Origin: Thermoflexus sp.
GTDB taxonomy: Bacteria > Chloroflexota > Anaerolineae > Thermoflexales > Thermoflexaceae
Length of the DNA stretch: 44,102 bases
Direction: 5' to 3'
Assembly (NCBI RefSeq): GCF_025055495.1
Contig: NZ_JANWXB010000130.1
Location: 1 to 44,102 of the forward strand
A program made the position numbers and the translations under genes. Positions 25,876-34,773 of the stretch are shown here, one piece after another. Numbering within the stretch: position 1 is the stretch's first letter; every line of letters begins with the position of its first letter. Under the pieces are notes generated by a model. That model saw nothing but the letters and a program-made list of their open reading frames with translations, did not search any database and was not told the DNA's origin.

Positions 25876-25899
25876 AGCTTTTAATCGGAGGCATCGCGA

Positions 25900-26703
25900 A
25901 TGGCCCGACGCCGCAAACCCAAACTGGCGGTCTGGAAGTTCGCCTCGTGCGATGGCTGCCAGTTGACGTTGCTGGATTGCGAGGACGAGCTGCTCGCGCT
26001 GGCCGGAGAGGTGGAGATCGCTTACTTCCTGGAGGCTTCGCGAGCGGTTGTGCGTGGACCTTACGATCTCTCTCTGGTGGAGGGAAGCATCTCCACCCCC
26101 GAGCAGGTTGAGCAGATCCGCGAAATCCGGCGACAGAGCCGGTTCCTGGTCACCATCGGGGCCTGCGCCACCGCCGGCGGGATCCAGGCCCTGCGAAACT
26201 TCGCGGATGTGCGGGGCTTCCTGGATCTGGTCTACGCCCGCCCGGAGTATGTCAGGACCCTGGAGAAATCCCTCCCGGCGTCCGCTTACGTGCCGGTGGA
26301 TTTCGAGCTGCGGGGCTGCCCCATCGGGAAAGGGCCTTTGCTGGAGCTCCTCAGCGCTTTCCTGAACGGCCGGCGCCCCAACATTCCGAACCACAGCGTG
26401 TGCATCGAATGCAAGCGCCGCGGGATTGTCTGCGTGATGGTCGCTCAGGGGACCCCATGCCTGGGCCCGGTCACCCACGCCGGTTGCGGGGCCTTGTGCC
26501 CGGCCTATCGACGGGGATGCTATGGCTGCTTCGGTCCGATGGAGACACCCAACCCGACCAGCCTGGGGAACTGGCTGCTCACGCACGGGATGTCTTCCCC
26601 TGATCTGGTTCGGCTGTTCCGGACTTTCAACACCTACGCCCCCGCTTTCAAAGAGGCAGGAGAACGCTATGCAGAAGCCGCGGACGTTGACCGTGCGCGT
26701 TGA
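25900..26703 (+). CDS. hydD: [NiFe]-hydrogenase group 3b small (delta) subunit
   Basis: Carries the proximal and further Fe-S clusters next to the NiFe site, 267 aa. Proximal-cluster residues: 'CDGCQ' (C17, C20), 'GACATAGG' and 'GCPIGKGPL'. Additional clusters come from '[11 protein letters not shown]' and '[20 protein letters not shown]' / 'GCYGC'. There is no Tat signal, so the enzyme is cytoplasmic. GGAG lies ahead of the ATG. The 3' end overlaps the large-subunit gene by 35 bp. Confidence 0.95.
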   Translation: MARRRKPKLAVWKFASCDGCQLTLLDCEDELLALAGEVEIAYFLEASRAVVRGPYDLSLVEGSISTPEQVEQIREIRRQSRFLVTIGACATAGGIQALRNFADVRGFLDLVYARPEYVRTLEKSLPASAYVPVDFELRGCPIGKGPLLELLSAFLNGRRPNIPNHSVCIECKRRGIVCVMVAQGTPCLGPVTHAGCGALCPAYRRGCYGCFGPMETPNPTSLGNWLLTHGMSSPDLVRLFRTFNTYAPAFKEAGERYAEAADVDRAR

Positions 26704-27967
26704 CCCACTGACGCGGGTGGAGGGAGAAGGCGCCCTGCACGTTCGGGTTCGGAACGGGCAGGTGCATGAGCTGCGCCTGGAGATCTATGAGCCGCCTCGC
26801 TTCTTCGAGGCGTTCCTGCGCGGGCGCCGTTTCGAGGAGGCGCCGGATATCACCGCCCGCATCTGTGGGATCTGCCCGGTGGCCTATCAGATGAGCGCGT
26901 GCAACGCGATCGAGAGCCTTCTTGGATTCTCGGCGACAGGCCCTCTGCGGGATCTGCGGCTGCTCCTGTATTACGGCGAGTGGATCGAGAGCCACGCGCT
27001 CCATGTCTTCTTCCTCCATCTGCCGGATTTTCTCGGCTACGATAGCGCGCTTCACATGGCCCGCGATCACCCGGAGTGGGTGCAGAAAGGCCTGCAGATC
27101 AAAAAGGCAGGAAACGCCCTGCTGGCCCGGATCGGCGGCCGCGAGATCCATCCGATCAACGTCCGGATCGGGGGCTTCTATTCCGTCCCCTCTCGAAAAG
27201 CTCTGCTGGAGCATCGAGAGGAGCTTGCCCGGGCTCGCGATTTCATGGTGGAAGCGCTCCGCTGGATGGCCACGCTGGAATTCCCGGATTTTGAAGAAGA
27301 TTATGAATTCGTAGCCCTTTATCACCCTGAAGAATACGCGATCCTGGATGGCCAGATCCGTTCCAGCAAAGGCATCCTGGTCTCCGTTTCCGGATTCGAG
27401 GAGGTTTTCGAAGAATTCCAGGTCCCCTACAGCCACGCCCTGCATTCCATCATCCGGGGGCGCGGCAGTTACATGGTCGGTCCCCTGGCCCGCTTCAATC
27501 TGAACTTCTCTCAACTTGCCCCGGTCGCCCGGGAAGTCGCGGTTTCCCTTGACCTGACCCCGCCCGTCCGCAACCCCTTCCGGAGCCTTCTGGTCCGCGG
27601 GATCGAGGTCGTCCACGCCTGCGAGGAGGCGCTGCGTCTGATCGAACGCTATGAGCCGCCTCACCGCCCCTGGGAGCCAGTGGAGGTTCGCCCTGGGATC
27701 GGCCATGGCGCCAGTGAGGCTCCGCGAGGGCTCTTGTATCACCGCTATCGGATCAACCCGGAGGGCCTGATCGAAGAGGCGAAGATCGTCCCGCCCACCT
27801 CGCAGAATCAGCGGCGCATCGAGGACGATCTGCGGAAACTGGTGCCTCGCCTGCTCTCCCTTCCGAAGGATCAAATCACGTGGCGCTGCGAGCACGCGAT
27901 CCGAAACTACGATCCGTGCATCTCGTGCGCCACGCATTTCCTGCGGCTGGAGATCGATTTGGAATGA
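26669..27967 (+). CDS. hydA: [NiFe]-hydrogenase group 3b large (alpha) subunit
   Basis: Catalytic subunit holding the Ni-Fe(CN)2CO centre, 432 aa. Ligand motif L1 is '[13 protein letters not shown]' (C66, C69) and L2 is 'DPCISCATH' (C417, C420, H423). The nine residues after His423 form the short tail presumably removed by the protease encoded next door. Length and motifs match group 3b (bidirectional, NADP-linked, sulfhydrogenase-like) enzymes. The ATG at 26669 has AGGAG upstream. The stop overlaps the protease start as ATGA. Confidence 0.95.
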   Translation: MQKPRTLTVRVDPLTRVEGEGALHVRVRNGQVHELRLEIYEPPRFFEAFLRGRRFEEAPDITARICGICPVAYQMSACNAIESLLGFSATGPLRDLRLLLYYGEWIESHALHVFFLHLPDFLGYDSALHMARDHPEWVQKGLQIKKAGNALLARIGGREIHPINVRIGGFYSVPSRKALLEHREELARARDFMVEALRWMATLEFPDFEEDYEFVALYHPEEYAILDGQIRSSKGILVSVSGFEEVFEEFQVPYSHALHSIIRGRGSYMVGPLARFNLNFSQLAPVAREVAVSLDLTPPVRNPFRSLLVRGIEVVHACEEALRLIERYEPPHRPWEPVEVRPGIGHGASEAPRGLLYHRYRINPEGLIEEAKIVPPTSQNQRRIEDDLRKLVPRLLSLPKDQITWRCEHAIRNYDPCISCATHFLRLEIDLE

Positions 27968-28446
27968 GGCCACTGCTGGCGCTCATCGGCCTGGGGAACG
28001 CCTGGCGGCGGGATGATGGGGTCGGCCTGTGGGTGGCTGAGCAGATTCAAGCCCGTAACCTCCAGGGATTGAAGGTGGCCCCCCTGAGCATCCCGGATCC
28101 CGTCGCGCTGGCCCGAGCATGGGAAGGGGCACGGATCGTCTGGATCGTCGATGCGGTAAGGGCCGGGAGGCCCCCGGGAACTGTCCTGCGGCTCCGGTGG
28201 GATCGCCTCCCGGATCCGCAGGAGCGCTGGTGTTCCACCCATGGGATTCCCATCCAGGAGGCGATCCCCCTGGCTCGCGCTCTGGGAGATCCCCCGGCAT
28301 CCATCACCGTGTATGGGATCGTGGGTCGGGACTTCGGTCACGGCGAGGGTTTCACGCCGGAAGTAGAGGCGGGCGCTCATCGGCTGCTCCGCCGATTGGA
28401 GCGTCTCATCCCCCATGTTCTCCGCTGCCTGGACCATTCCGCATAG
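27964..28446 (+). CDS. Hydrogenase maturation protease (HycI/HoxW/FrxA-like)
   Basis: Cleaves the C-terminal tail of the large subunit after Ni insertion, closing the active site; 160 aa. The N-terminal '[20 protein letters not shown]' is the family signature, in which the Asp of 'RRDDG' reads Ni. The downstream 'VDAVRAG' supplies a second metal-binding acid and '[17 protein letters not shown]' the C-terminal element. The ATG overlaps the hydA stop. It is the last gene of the island. Confidence 0.93.
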   Translation: MRPLLALIGLGNAWRRDDGVGLWVAEQIQARNLQGLKVAPLSIPDPVALARAWEGARIVWIVDAVRAGRPPGTVLRLRWDRLPDPQERWCSTHGIPIQEAIPLARALGDPPASITVYGIVGRDFGHGEGFTPEVEAGAHRLLRRLERLIPHVLRCLDHSA

Positions 28447-28507
28447 CGCATGCTGTGCTCGTATACCCAGCAGGAGCCCCGCCTTCAACCTCCCTTCCGG
28501 CTGGTCC

Positions 28508-28537
28508 TTGCTCTCCCCATCGGATCGGGCGTATAGT
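28508..28537 (+). promoter_or_regulatory. Sigma-70-like promoter before MBL gene
   Basis: TTGCTC (28508-28513), an 18-bp spacer and TATAGT (28532-28537) lie about 60 bp upstream of the metallo-hydrolase ATG. This supports a new transcript starting after the hydrogenase island. Confidence 0.5.
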
Positions 28538-28599
28538 GTTCTTGAGGAACTCGCGCTTTGGGCACGCGCACTCCCAAAGATGGTCATGGGAGGTCTCCC

Positions 28600-29232
28600 A
28601 TGGAACAGCATCCTCGCCTGTTGAGCCGGATCCACTGGCTGGGCCATGACGCCTTCCGCATCGACGGGCCACCGGTGATCTACCTGGACCCCTGGCAGGT
28701 CCCTCCCGATGCACCGAAGGCAGATCTCATCCTGATCAGCCATGAGCACTTCGATCATTGCTCGCCGGAGGATATCGCCCGGCTGCGCAAGCCGGAAACG
28801 GTGATCATCGGCAGCCCAGCCGCCGCTGCCAAAATCAAAGGCGCTCGCGCGATGCGCCCCGGCGAACGGCTCTCCGTGCTGGGTGTGGAGATCGAAGCGG
28901 TGGCGGCCTATAACATCAACAAGCGCTTCCATCCCAAAGAGGCCGGCGGGCTGGGGTTCATCCTCACCATTGAGGGGGAACGCCTCTACTTCGCAGGGGA
29001 CGCCGATTTCATCCCCGAGATGAAAGAGATCCGCTGCGACATCGCCCTGCTCCCGGTCAGCGGCACCTATGTGATGACCGCGGAGGAGGCTGCCCAGGCG
29101 GCGGCCGCTATCGCGCCCAAGGTCGTGATCCCGATGCACTACGGCGCGGGAGTGGCCGGCACGGAGGCCGACGCGGAGCGGTTCCGCTCTCTGTATTCCG
29201 GCACGGTGGTGATTCTAAAGCCGGAGCGATGA
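28600..29232 (+). CDS. MBL-fold metal-dependent hydrolase (UPF0173/UlaG-like)
   Basis: A 210-aa metallo-beta-lactamase-fold protein. Metal ligands: 'SHEHFDH' (H48, H50, D52, H53), 'FAGDAD' and the C-terminal 'PMHYG'. Compact, lacking an extra domain, it resembles the UPF0173 hydrolases and UlaG. Substrate unknown. The ATG follows GGGAGG by 6 nt; upstream codons in frame have no similarity. It is separated from the hydrogenase genes by its own promoter. Confidence 0.87.
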   Translation: MEQHPRLLSRIHWLGHDAFRIDGPPVIYLDPWQVPPDAPKADLILISHEHFDHCSPEDIARLRKPETVIIGSPAAAAKIKGARAMRPGERLSVLGVEIEAVAAYNINKRFHPKEAGGLGFILTIEGERLYFAGDADFIPEMKEIRCDIALLPVSGTYVMTAEEAAQAAAAIAPKVVIPMHYGAGVAGTEADAERFRSLYSGTVVILKPER

Positions 29233-29281
29233 CTCAGAATCTGGGTTCCCTGGGGGAACTCTGCCCGGGCGAGTAGAAGCC

Positions 29282-30412
29282 ATGGATCGTCAACAGGAGG
29301 CAAAACGCTACGCTCGGCTTCGCCGTCGTTTGTGGCTGGCGGAGACAGGCCTTTTCCTGGCCTACGCCCTCCTCTGGCTCGGGTCAGGCCTCGCCCGCTG
29401 GGTTGGGGAGGCCTTGGCCCAATCGCTTCCCTTTCCCCTGGATGCGATGGGGATGGCCGTGCTGTTCGGCGGCGGCTGGGCGTTGCTTTCGCTCCCCCTG
29501 GATTTTTACGGCGGGTTCCTTCTGCCTCACCGTTTCGGTCTCTCCACGCAGACCCGGACCGGATGGCTATCCGATCGCCTGAAGGGCTGGGGGATCGGGA
29601 CCTTGATCGGATTGCCGTTGCTCGGAGGGCTTTATTGGGCCTTTCGGCACTGGCCTCAAACCTGGTGGATGCCGGTGGGCCTTTTCTGGATCCTCTTTTC
29701 GGTTCTCATCGCTCAACTGGCCCCGGTGCTGCTCGTCCCTCTGTTTTATCGGTTCCGCCCGCTGGAGGATCCGGAGCTCATCGCCCGGTTGACTCGCTTG
29801 GCCGCCCAGGCGGGCGTGCAGGTCCGTGGCGTCTTCACGATCGATATGAGCCGCCGGACCCGCGCCGCTAACGCCGGGTTGATGGGGTTGGGCCCCACCC
29901 GACGGATCGTGGTGGGGGATACTTTGCTTCAAGGCTATGCGCCGGAGGAGATCGAAGCGATCCTGGCTCACGAACTGGCCCATCATCTCCACCGGGATAT
30001 CCCGCTGGCACTGGTCGTGGGGAGCCTCCTGAACCTGATCGGCTTCTTCCTGGGAGCCCAGATTCTGCCCCGGATCCTTCAAGGCCTGGGTCTCCCGGGC
30101 CTGGATCACCCCTCCAGCCTGCCGGTCCTGGCCGTGGGAGCCTTCCTGTTCAGCCTGGGAACGATGATCCCGGCGAACGCCTGGTCCCGCTGGCGGGAGT
30201 GGAAAGCAGATCAGGAAGCGATCCGGCTGTGTGGGCAACCCCTTGCGCTGGCTTCCGCCCTGCGTAAACTGGGAGAACAGAACTTGGCGGAGCTTGATCC
30301 CGAGCCGTGGGTGGAATGGATTTTCTACACGCATCCAGCCCTGGGGAAACGGATCCGCTTTGCCGAGGCTGTGGCGCAGCGTAGCGCTTCCATGCAGGAT
30401 ATGCTAAACTGA
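29282..30412 (+). CDS. M48 family membrane metallopeptidase (Ste24-like)
   Basis: Integral membrane zinc protease, 376 aa. The zinc motif HELAHH is at residues 230-235 and the third ligand is probably E306 in 'EWKADQEA'. There are several hydrophobic helices before the motif and two after it, as in Ste24/CAAX protease I. 'PLFYRFRPLEDPELIARLTR' precedes the catalytic domain, as in HtpX/Ste24 relatives. It may have a role in membrane-protein quality control. The ribosome site is weak. Confidence 0.9.
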   Translation: MDRQQEAKRYARLRRRLWLAETGLFLAYALLWLGSGLARWVGEALAQSLPFPLDAMGMAVLFGGGWALLSLPLDFYGGFLLPHRFGLSTQTRTGWLSDRLKGWGIGTLIGLPLLGGLYWAFRHWPQTWWMPVGLFWILFSVLIAQLAPVLLVPLFYRFRPLEDPELIARLTRLAAQAGVQVRGVFTIDMSRRTRAANAGLMGLGPTRRIVVGDTLLQGYAPEEIEAILAHELAHHLHRDIPLALVVGSLLNLIGFFLGAQILPRILQGLGLPGLDHPSSLPVLAVGAFLFSLGTMIPANAWSRWREWKADQEAIRLCGQPLALASALRKLGEQNLAELDPEPWVEWIFYTHPALGKRIRFAEAVAQRSASMQDMLN

Positions 30413-30446
30413 GTCGTGTGGCCACATCGCCTGGCAGGAGGCCTTG

Positions 30447-31514
30447 ATGCGCAACCTTTCCCATGAAGACCAGGAGGCTTTGCGCGCGATCCTTCGAAAG
30501 AGGTTCGAAGAAGCAACAGTGGAAGCGCTTCTCGAGGCGTTGGATCGACTGGCCACCCGTCAGGAGGAAAAAGCAACCGACCTTCGGCAACTGGTTGAAA
30601 CCCTGGAGGGGGCTGTTCGAGGCGTGCGAGAGAACGTCCGTCAACTGGCCGATAGCTATCAGCACGTGGTCCAGGGATTGGCGCGTTTAGCGGAAATCCA
30701 AGCGCGAACCATTGAGGGCCTGAGCCGTCTGACAGAGGCTCATGCGCGTATAGAGAACGCCCTGACCCGCCTGGCGGAAGTTCAGGTTAAAGCTGAGGAG
30801 CGCCTGGCTCACCTCGAGGAAACCGTCGCCCGCCTGGCCGAAGCCCAGGCCAAAGCCGAAGAACGCCTCGCCCGCCTCGAGGAAACCGTCGCCCGCCTGG
30901 CCGAAGCCCAGGCCAAAGCCGAAGAACGCCTCGCCCGCCTCGAGGAAACCGTCGCCCGCCTGGCTGAAGCCCAGGCCAAAACCGAAGAGCGCCTGGCTCG
31001 CCTGGAGCAAACGATCGAACGATTGGCTCGCCAAGTTGGCGGTCTGAGCGATCTCATCGGAGGCGACCTAGAAGACACCGCCTACATTGTCATCCACGAC
31101 AGCTTCGAACGGGAACTGGGATGGGAAGTGGATGTTCTGGAGCGCGCCTTTCTTCGCTGGGATGATCGCGAGCTGGAAATCGACATTTTCGGGAAAGCTT
31201 TCGATCCTAATCGGCCTAAACACGAAATCTGGATTGTTGGCGAAACGAAATATAACATTACCATCAGCGAAGTGGATCGGTTTGCCCAAAAGTTGGGTAT
31301 GGTTGAGGAATATTTGAAATGGGAGCGAGGTGAGAAAGGGGGGCGCTTGATCATCCCGGTGATCTTCTGCTATCGCGCTCGCCCCGAGGTGCAACAGAAG
31401 ATCCACGACCTGGGTTTTCATCTCGTCTTCTCTTATGGGCGAATCCGATGGGGAAAGGAAGGTCCTCCGATCTCCGGGCGTAAGAGGGCACCCTCCCGGA
31501 AGACCCGTCGCTGA
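30447..31514 (+). CDS. Coiled-coil protein with PD-(D/E)XK nuclease-like domain
   Basis: A 355-aa protein of unknown function. Residues about 35-195 form a long coiled coil built partly of near-identical 21-residue units of the type 'LEETVARLAEAQAKAEERLA'. The C-terminal ~140 residues look like a restriction-endonuclease fold: Asp246 in 'ELEIDIFG' and E266-x-K268 in 'VGETKYNI' match D...ExK. This architecture (coiled coil plus DUF3782/PD-(D/E)XK-like end) occurs in thermophilic and cyanobacterial genomes. CAGGAGG is 5 nt before the ATG. No target-recognition domain or methylase is nearby. Confidence 0.8.
   Translation: MRNLSHEDQEALRAILRKRFEEATVEALLEALDRLATRQEEKATDLRQLVETLEGAVRGVRENVRQLADSYQHVVQGLARLAEIQARTIEGLSRLTEAHARIENALTRLAEVQVKAEERLAHLEETVARLAEAQAKAEERLARLEETVARLAEAQAKAEERLARLEETVARLAEAQAKTEERLARLEQTIERLARQVGGLSDLIGGDLEDTAYIVIHDSFERELGWEVDVLERAFLRWDDRELEIDIFGKAFDPNRPKHEIWIVGETKYNITISEVDRFAQKLGMVEEYLKWERGEKGGRLIIPVIFCYRARPEVQQKIHDLGFHLVFSYGRIRWGKEGPPISGRKRAPSRKTRR
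30768..31019 (+). repeat. 63-bp in-frame tandem repeat (4 units)
   Basis: Four 63-bp units encode 21 residues each. Units 30831-30893 and 30894-30956 are identical base for base; the flanking units are diverged at synonymous and some non-synonymous sites. The period equals three heptads, so changes in copy number keep the coiled coil in register. Confidence 0.9.
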
Positions 31515-31577
31515 GGATCGCCATCCAGGAGACGCAAATTAGGAGCTCGAGGCTCGCCCACCGACTCGCCCACCGAC

Positions 31578-31622
31578 GGATCTCCTTCCCCGCGTCCTGA
31601 AGAGATGCGGGGAAGGAGATCC
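31578..31622. repeat. Hairpin between nuclease-like gene and aminotransferase
   Basis: GGATCTCCTTCCCCGC (31578-31593) pairs perfectly with 31607-31622, extended inward by three more pairs. It is similar in style to the family 1 hairpins and may end the preceding transcript. Confidence 0.65.
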
Positions 31623-31691
31623 GCGTAGCCAAGCGCCCGGCTCCACCTCTAATACCCCTCAGATGGAATGTAACTCTCATCGAGGAGCCTA

Positions 31692-32867
31692 ATGATGGTG
31701 TCCCGCACGCTGTTGATGATCCCCGGCCCAGTGGAAGTGGACCCTGAGGTCCTGGAAGCCATCGCCCGGCCTCCGCTCAGCCATATGTCTACCGCCTTTG
31801 CGGCCCTGATGCAGGAAGCTCTCGCAGGTCTTAAGGAAGCCTTCGATGCCCTGGATGGCCAGCCGTTCCTGATCGCGGGATCCGGGACTCTGGCGATGGA
31901 GATGGCCCTGGCCAACCTGGTCGAGCCCGGCGATCGCGTGGTGGTGGTGGACACTGGCTATTTCGCGGCGCGGATGGCCGAGCTCGCCGAGTGGCTGGAG
32001 GCCCAGGTCATCCGGGTAGCTGCCGAACCCGGAGCCCTCCCCGACGACGCCCAGATCGAGTCGGCGCTTCGGGGCGGGGCCAAAATCCTGACGATCACCC
32101 ACGTCGACACCTCAACCGGGGTGGTGGCGCCCGTCGAGCGCTGGACAGCCCTGGCCCATCGCTACGGCGCCCTGGTCGTCGTCGACGGGGTTTGTGCGGT
32201 GGGAGGGCAGCGCTTCCACCAGACCCCATGGGAGGTGGATGTCGCCCTGACTGGCTCCCAGAAGGCGCTGGCGGTGCCACCGGGGCTGGCGATCGTGGTG
32301 GCCCGCCCGGCTGCGCTGGAGGTCTACCATCAACGACGGACCCGAACCCGCTCCTACTATGTGGACTGGGGGAAATGGCTTCCGGTGATGGAAGCTTATC
32401 AGGCCGGACGGCCCGCCTACTTCGCGACGCCAGCAGTGAACCTGGTTGCGGCGATGGTCGCTTCCCTTCGCCGCATACGGGTCGAAGGGATGGAAGCCCG
32501 ATGGGCCCGCCACGAACGGATCGCCCGTTCCTTCCGGGCTGGGCTTCGGGCGATGGAGCTCGAGCTGGTGCCCCGGGATCCCTCCTGGACGGCCGTCACC
32601 TTGAGCGTGATCTACTACCCGGATGGGATCGATGATCGCCTGCTGCGGGAAATCGAGGCGGCAGGGGTGACGGTGGCGGGCGCCATCCATCCGGCGCTGC
32701 GGGGCCGCTCGTTCCGGGTCGGCCATATGGGGGAGATCGGCCTGCCCGCCCTCCTCCAGACGCTCAGCGCCATCGAAATCGCCTTGCGCCGCCTGGGCCA
32801 TGCGGTCTCCCCCGGCGCGGGGGTTGCCGCCGCCCAGGCCGAATGGACACGCGAAGCGGGGGCGTAA
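31692..32867 (+). CDS. Class V aminotransferase (alanine/serine-glyoxylate type)
   Basis: PLP enzyme of 391 aa. 'LLMIPGPVEVDPEVLEAIAR' and 'PPLSHMS' open the protein as in alanine-glyoxylate aminotransferases; the Schiff-base lysine is K191 in 'LTGSQKALAVPPGLA'. 'VVVDGVCAVGG' supplies the PLP-pyridine Asp. The substrate could be alanine, serine or phosphoserine with glyoxylate or pyruvate; not resolvable by eye. Two adjacent ATGs (31692, 31695) follow GAGGAG; the second has better spacing. It ends before a bidirectional terminator. Confidence 0.88.
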   Translation: MMVSRTLLMIPGPVEVDPEVLEAIARPPLSHMSTAFAALMQEALAGLKEAFDALDGQPFLIAGSGTLAMEMALANLVEPGDRVVVVDTGYFAARMAELAEWLEAQVIRVAAEPGALPDDAQIESALRGGAKILTITHVDTSTGVVAPVERWTALAHRYGALVVVDGVCAVGGQRFHQTPWEVDVALTGSQKALAVPPGLAIVVARPAALEVYHQRRTRTRSYYVDWGKWLPVMEAYQAGRPAYFATPAVNLVAAMVASLRRIRVEGMEARWARHERIARSFRAGLRAMELELVPRDPSWTAVTLSVIYYPDGIDDRLLREIEAAGVTVAGAIHPALRGRSFRVGHMGEIGLPALLQTLSAIEIALRRLGHAVSPGAGVAAAQAEWTREAGA

Positions 32868-32942
32868 CCATTCAAGCGCTCTTACAAAGGGGAGGCTTTC
32901 TTCCCCCTCCTTCCAACGTTCTCCGAGCCGACCGAAATTCAA

Positions 32943-32979
32943 AAAAGGTGGGGACGGCCAAAGGCCGTCCCCACCTTTT
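32943..32979. terminator. Bidirectional intrinsic terminator
   Basis: A perfect 17-bp stem (32943-32959 with 32963-32979, loop AAA) with A-run on the left and TTTT on the right. It lies between the convergent aminotransferase and nitrilase-like genes and can stop transcription from both sides. Confidence 0.85.
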
Positions 32980-33006
32980 GAATGGGATATCCTCTCCCCT
33001 CTCCTG

Positions 33007-33051
33007 CAAAGCGGAGGGCAAGGCGAGGACCTTGCCGCCTCCGCTGCTTTG
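33007..33051. repeat. Imperfect long hairpin
   Basis: GCAAGG (33018-33023) pairs with 33030-33035, CGGAGG with CCTCCG (33038-33043) and CAAAG with CTTTG (33047-33051), with small bulges. It is downstream of the nitrilase-like gene on the minus strand and may be an additional transcript-end structure. Confidence 0.5.
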
Positions 33052-33086
33052 TGTCCACCTGCAGGAAAACCCTAGGGAAGAGCCGA

Positions 33087-34652
33087 TTATCCGAGGAGCC
33101 CCTGAAAGATCTCTGGCCTCCGGCTGAACACCACGTGGGACCCGGGAGCCATCTCTTTATGACGCGTTAGCGGGCGAAATAAGGAGACGAAGAGCCCGTG
33201 CTCCACACCGGGAACCCCCGTGGCTAAGGGTTGGCCCAGCGGGTCGAAAACGGCAGATGCGACGCCTCCGGCCTCCCCAGGTGGAGCCGCCAGGGCGACG
33301 AACACCCGGTTCTCATCGGCTCGGGTTCGGGCCAGCACATATAGGGGGGGCTCTGCGGCGGAGACCCACCACACCAGAAGCTCGGCCCCTCGCAACATCG
33401 CGCCGCGGGCGATCTCCGGGGCCCATCCGTCGGAATCCAGAAGCACCCCGACGGTCCATCCGCGGAGGGAATACACCGGGGAGTCTCCCTGCTCGCTCCC
33501 ACGATACCGGCCTATCCATCGCCCACGATCCAGGAGATAGAGGGCCAGACGCCCTGAACGGTTTTCCCCCTCCTCCAGAAACGGAACGACCAGCCCGCAC
33601 GGCCAGCGGGCGCTGAGCGCCTCAAGAGCGTGCAGAGTGGAGGGGTCAGAGGGCGAAGGAGGCCCGGACACGACCAGGATGGAAGCTCCCTGGCGGATCA
33701 GGATCTCCCCGAGCGTCGCGATGCGCTGGATCCATTCCGCTGCTACGGGATAGGGCCGGAGCTGGAGCAAGCCCATTCGGACATAGAGATCGTTGGGAGG
33801 GATCAGCTCCTGGAGCTTCTGGACCACCGGCAGATCCTCGATGGGGGCGGTCAGCAGAGGATCCGACGCCGGCCGAATCCGCGGGCCGGAGGCCATCTCT
33901 AGATCGACCTCCGCCAGCACGATCTCCTCCCGGTCCGGGCTTCCCATCGCTCGATACTGCCCGTCGGGCGCGATGACCCCGCTGCGGCCGCAATAGAGGA
34001 CGCTGTCTGCCTCCATTCCCACCTTGTTGGCCACCGCGATCCACACCCTGTTCTCCATCGCCCGCGCCGGAAGCATATAAAGCACCTGGGGGTTGGTGCG
34101 GGCCTCCGGGGTGCCGATGGAGGTCACCAGAGCGGTCGCATCCAGGATCAGCTGAGCTCCCTGTAAAGCCAGGGCGCGGGCGATCTCCGGCATGCGTCCA
34201 TCCGCGCAGATCATTAAGCCCACGCGTCCGAAGGGGAGATCGAAAATCGGCAGAGCTGACCCCGGCTCGAACCACTCACCGTCAAAGTGCCACAGGAAGA
34301 TCTTGTCATAAAAGCCCAGGATCTCTCCCTCTGGATTGAGGAAGGCGATGGAGTTGCATAATCGCCCGGAGGGAGCCAGCCGGGCCAAGCCGAGGGCGAT
34401 ATAGGCTCGATGCTGGCGGGCTTTCTCCCCGAACCTCCGCAGGATCTCCTCGGTTGAGCGCAGCCGGGATCGATGGTAAGCCTCGCGGGCGTGCAGATAA
34501 TAGGCCGGATAAGTGCATTCCGGGAGAAGGATAATCTCTGGCCGATAGCGGCCTGCCTCGTCCACACGCTCAAGCGCCCGCCCTAGGGCCTCCTCAGCCT
34601 GTCCCAGATCTCTTGCTTCCAGCTGCACACAGGCCACGCTAATGCGCGCCAT
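33087..34652 (-). CDS. Tandem nitrilase-fold protein, second domain degenerate
   Basis: A 521-aa protein with two carbon-nitrogen hydrolase domains. The N-terminal one (about 1-280) has the full Glu-Lys-Cys set: E45 ('LPECTYPA'), K117 ('FYDKIFLWHF') and C149 ('LMICADGRMPE'). The C-terminal one (about 310-510) keeps the fold pattern 'VGVLLDSDGWAPEIARGAML', but the Cys position is Asp and the Lys position Arg ('IGRYRGSE'), so it is probably non-catalytic. Single nitrilase-family proteins are usually 260-340 aa. AAGGAGGAAGG precedes the ATG. Amidase-like activity is likely; the substrate is unknown. Confidence 0.85.
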   Translation of the reverse strand: MARISVACVQLEARDLGQAEEALGRALERVDEAGRYRPEIILLPECTYPAYYLHAREAYHRSRLRSTEEILRRFGEKARQHRAYIALGLARLAPSGRLCNSIAFLNPEGEILGFYDKIFLWHFDGEWFEPGSALPIFDLPFGRVGLMICADGRMPEIARALALQGAQLILDATALVTSIGTPEARTNPQVLYMLPARAMENRVWIAVANKVGMEADSVLYCGRSGVIAPDGQYRAMGSPDREEIVLAEVDLEMASGPRIRPASDPLLTAPIEDLPVVQKLQELIPPNDLYVRMGLLQLRPYPVAAEWIQRIATLGEILIRQGASILVVSGPPSPSDPSTLHALEALSARWPCGLVVPFLEEGENRSGRLALYLLDRGRWIGRYRGSEQGDSPVYSLRGWTVGVLLDSDGWAPEIARGAMLRGAELLVWWVSAAEPPLYVLARTRADENRVFVALAAPPGEAGGVASAVFDPLGQPLATGVPGVEHGLFVSLFRPLTRHKEMAPGSHVVFSRRPEIFQGLLG

Positions 34653-34773
34653 TGAGCAACCTTCCTCCTTGAGGTGGGGACACCGCCTTCCCATGTTGCA
34701 ATCATGATGCGTGGGGAATGGGAGAGCGGCGCGCCGTAAAACCACCGGTCATCGCTCCCTCAGCGCGGCGCAT

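Noticed and set aside
30768-31019. CRISPR-like tandem repeat
   Set aside because: The repeats are contiguous, in frame and without spacers, and encode a coiled coil.
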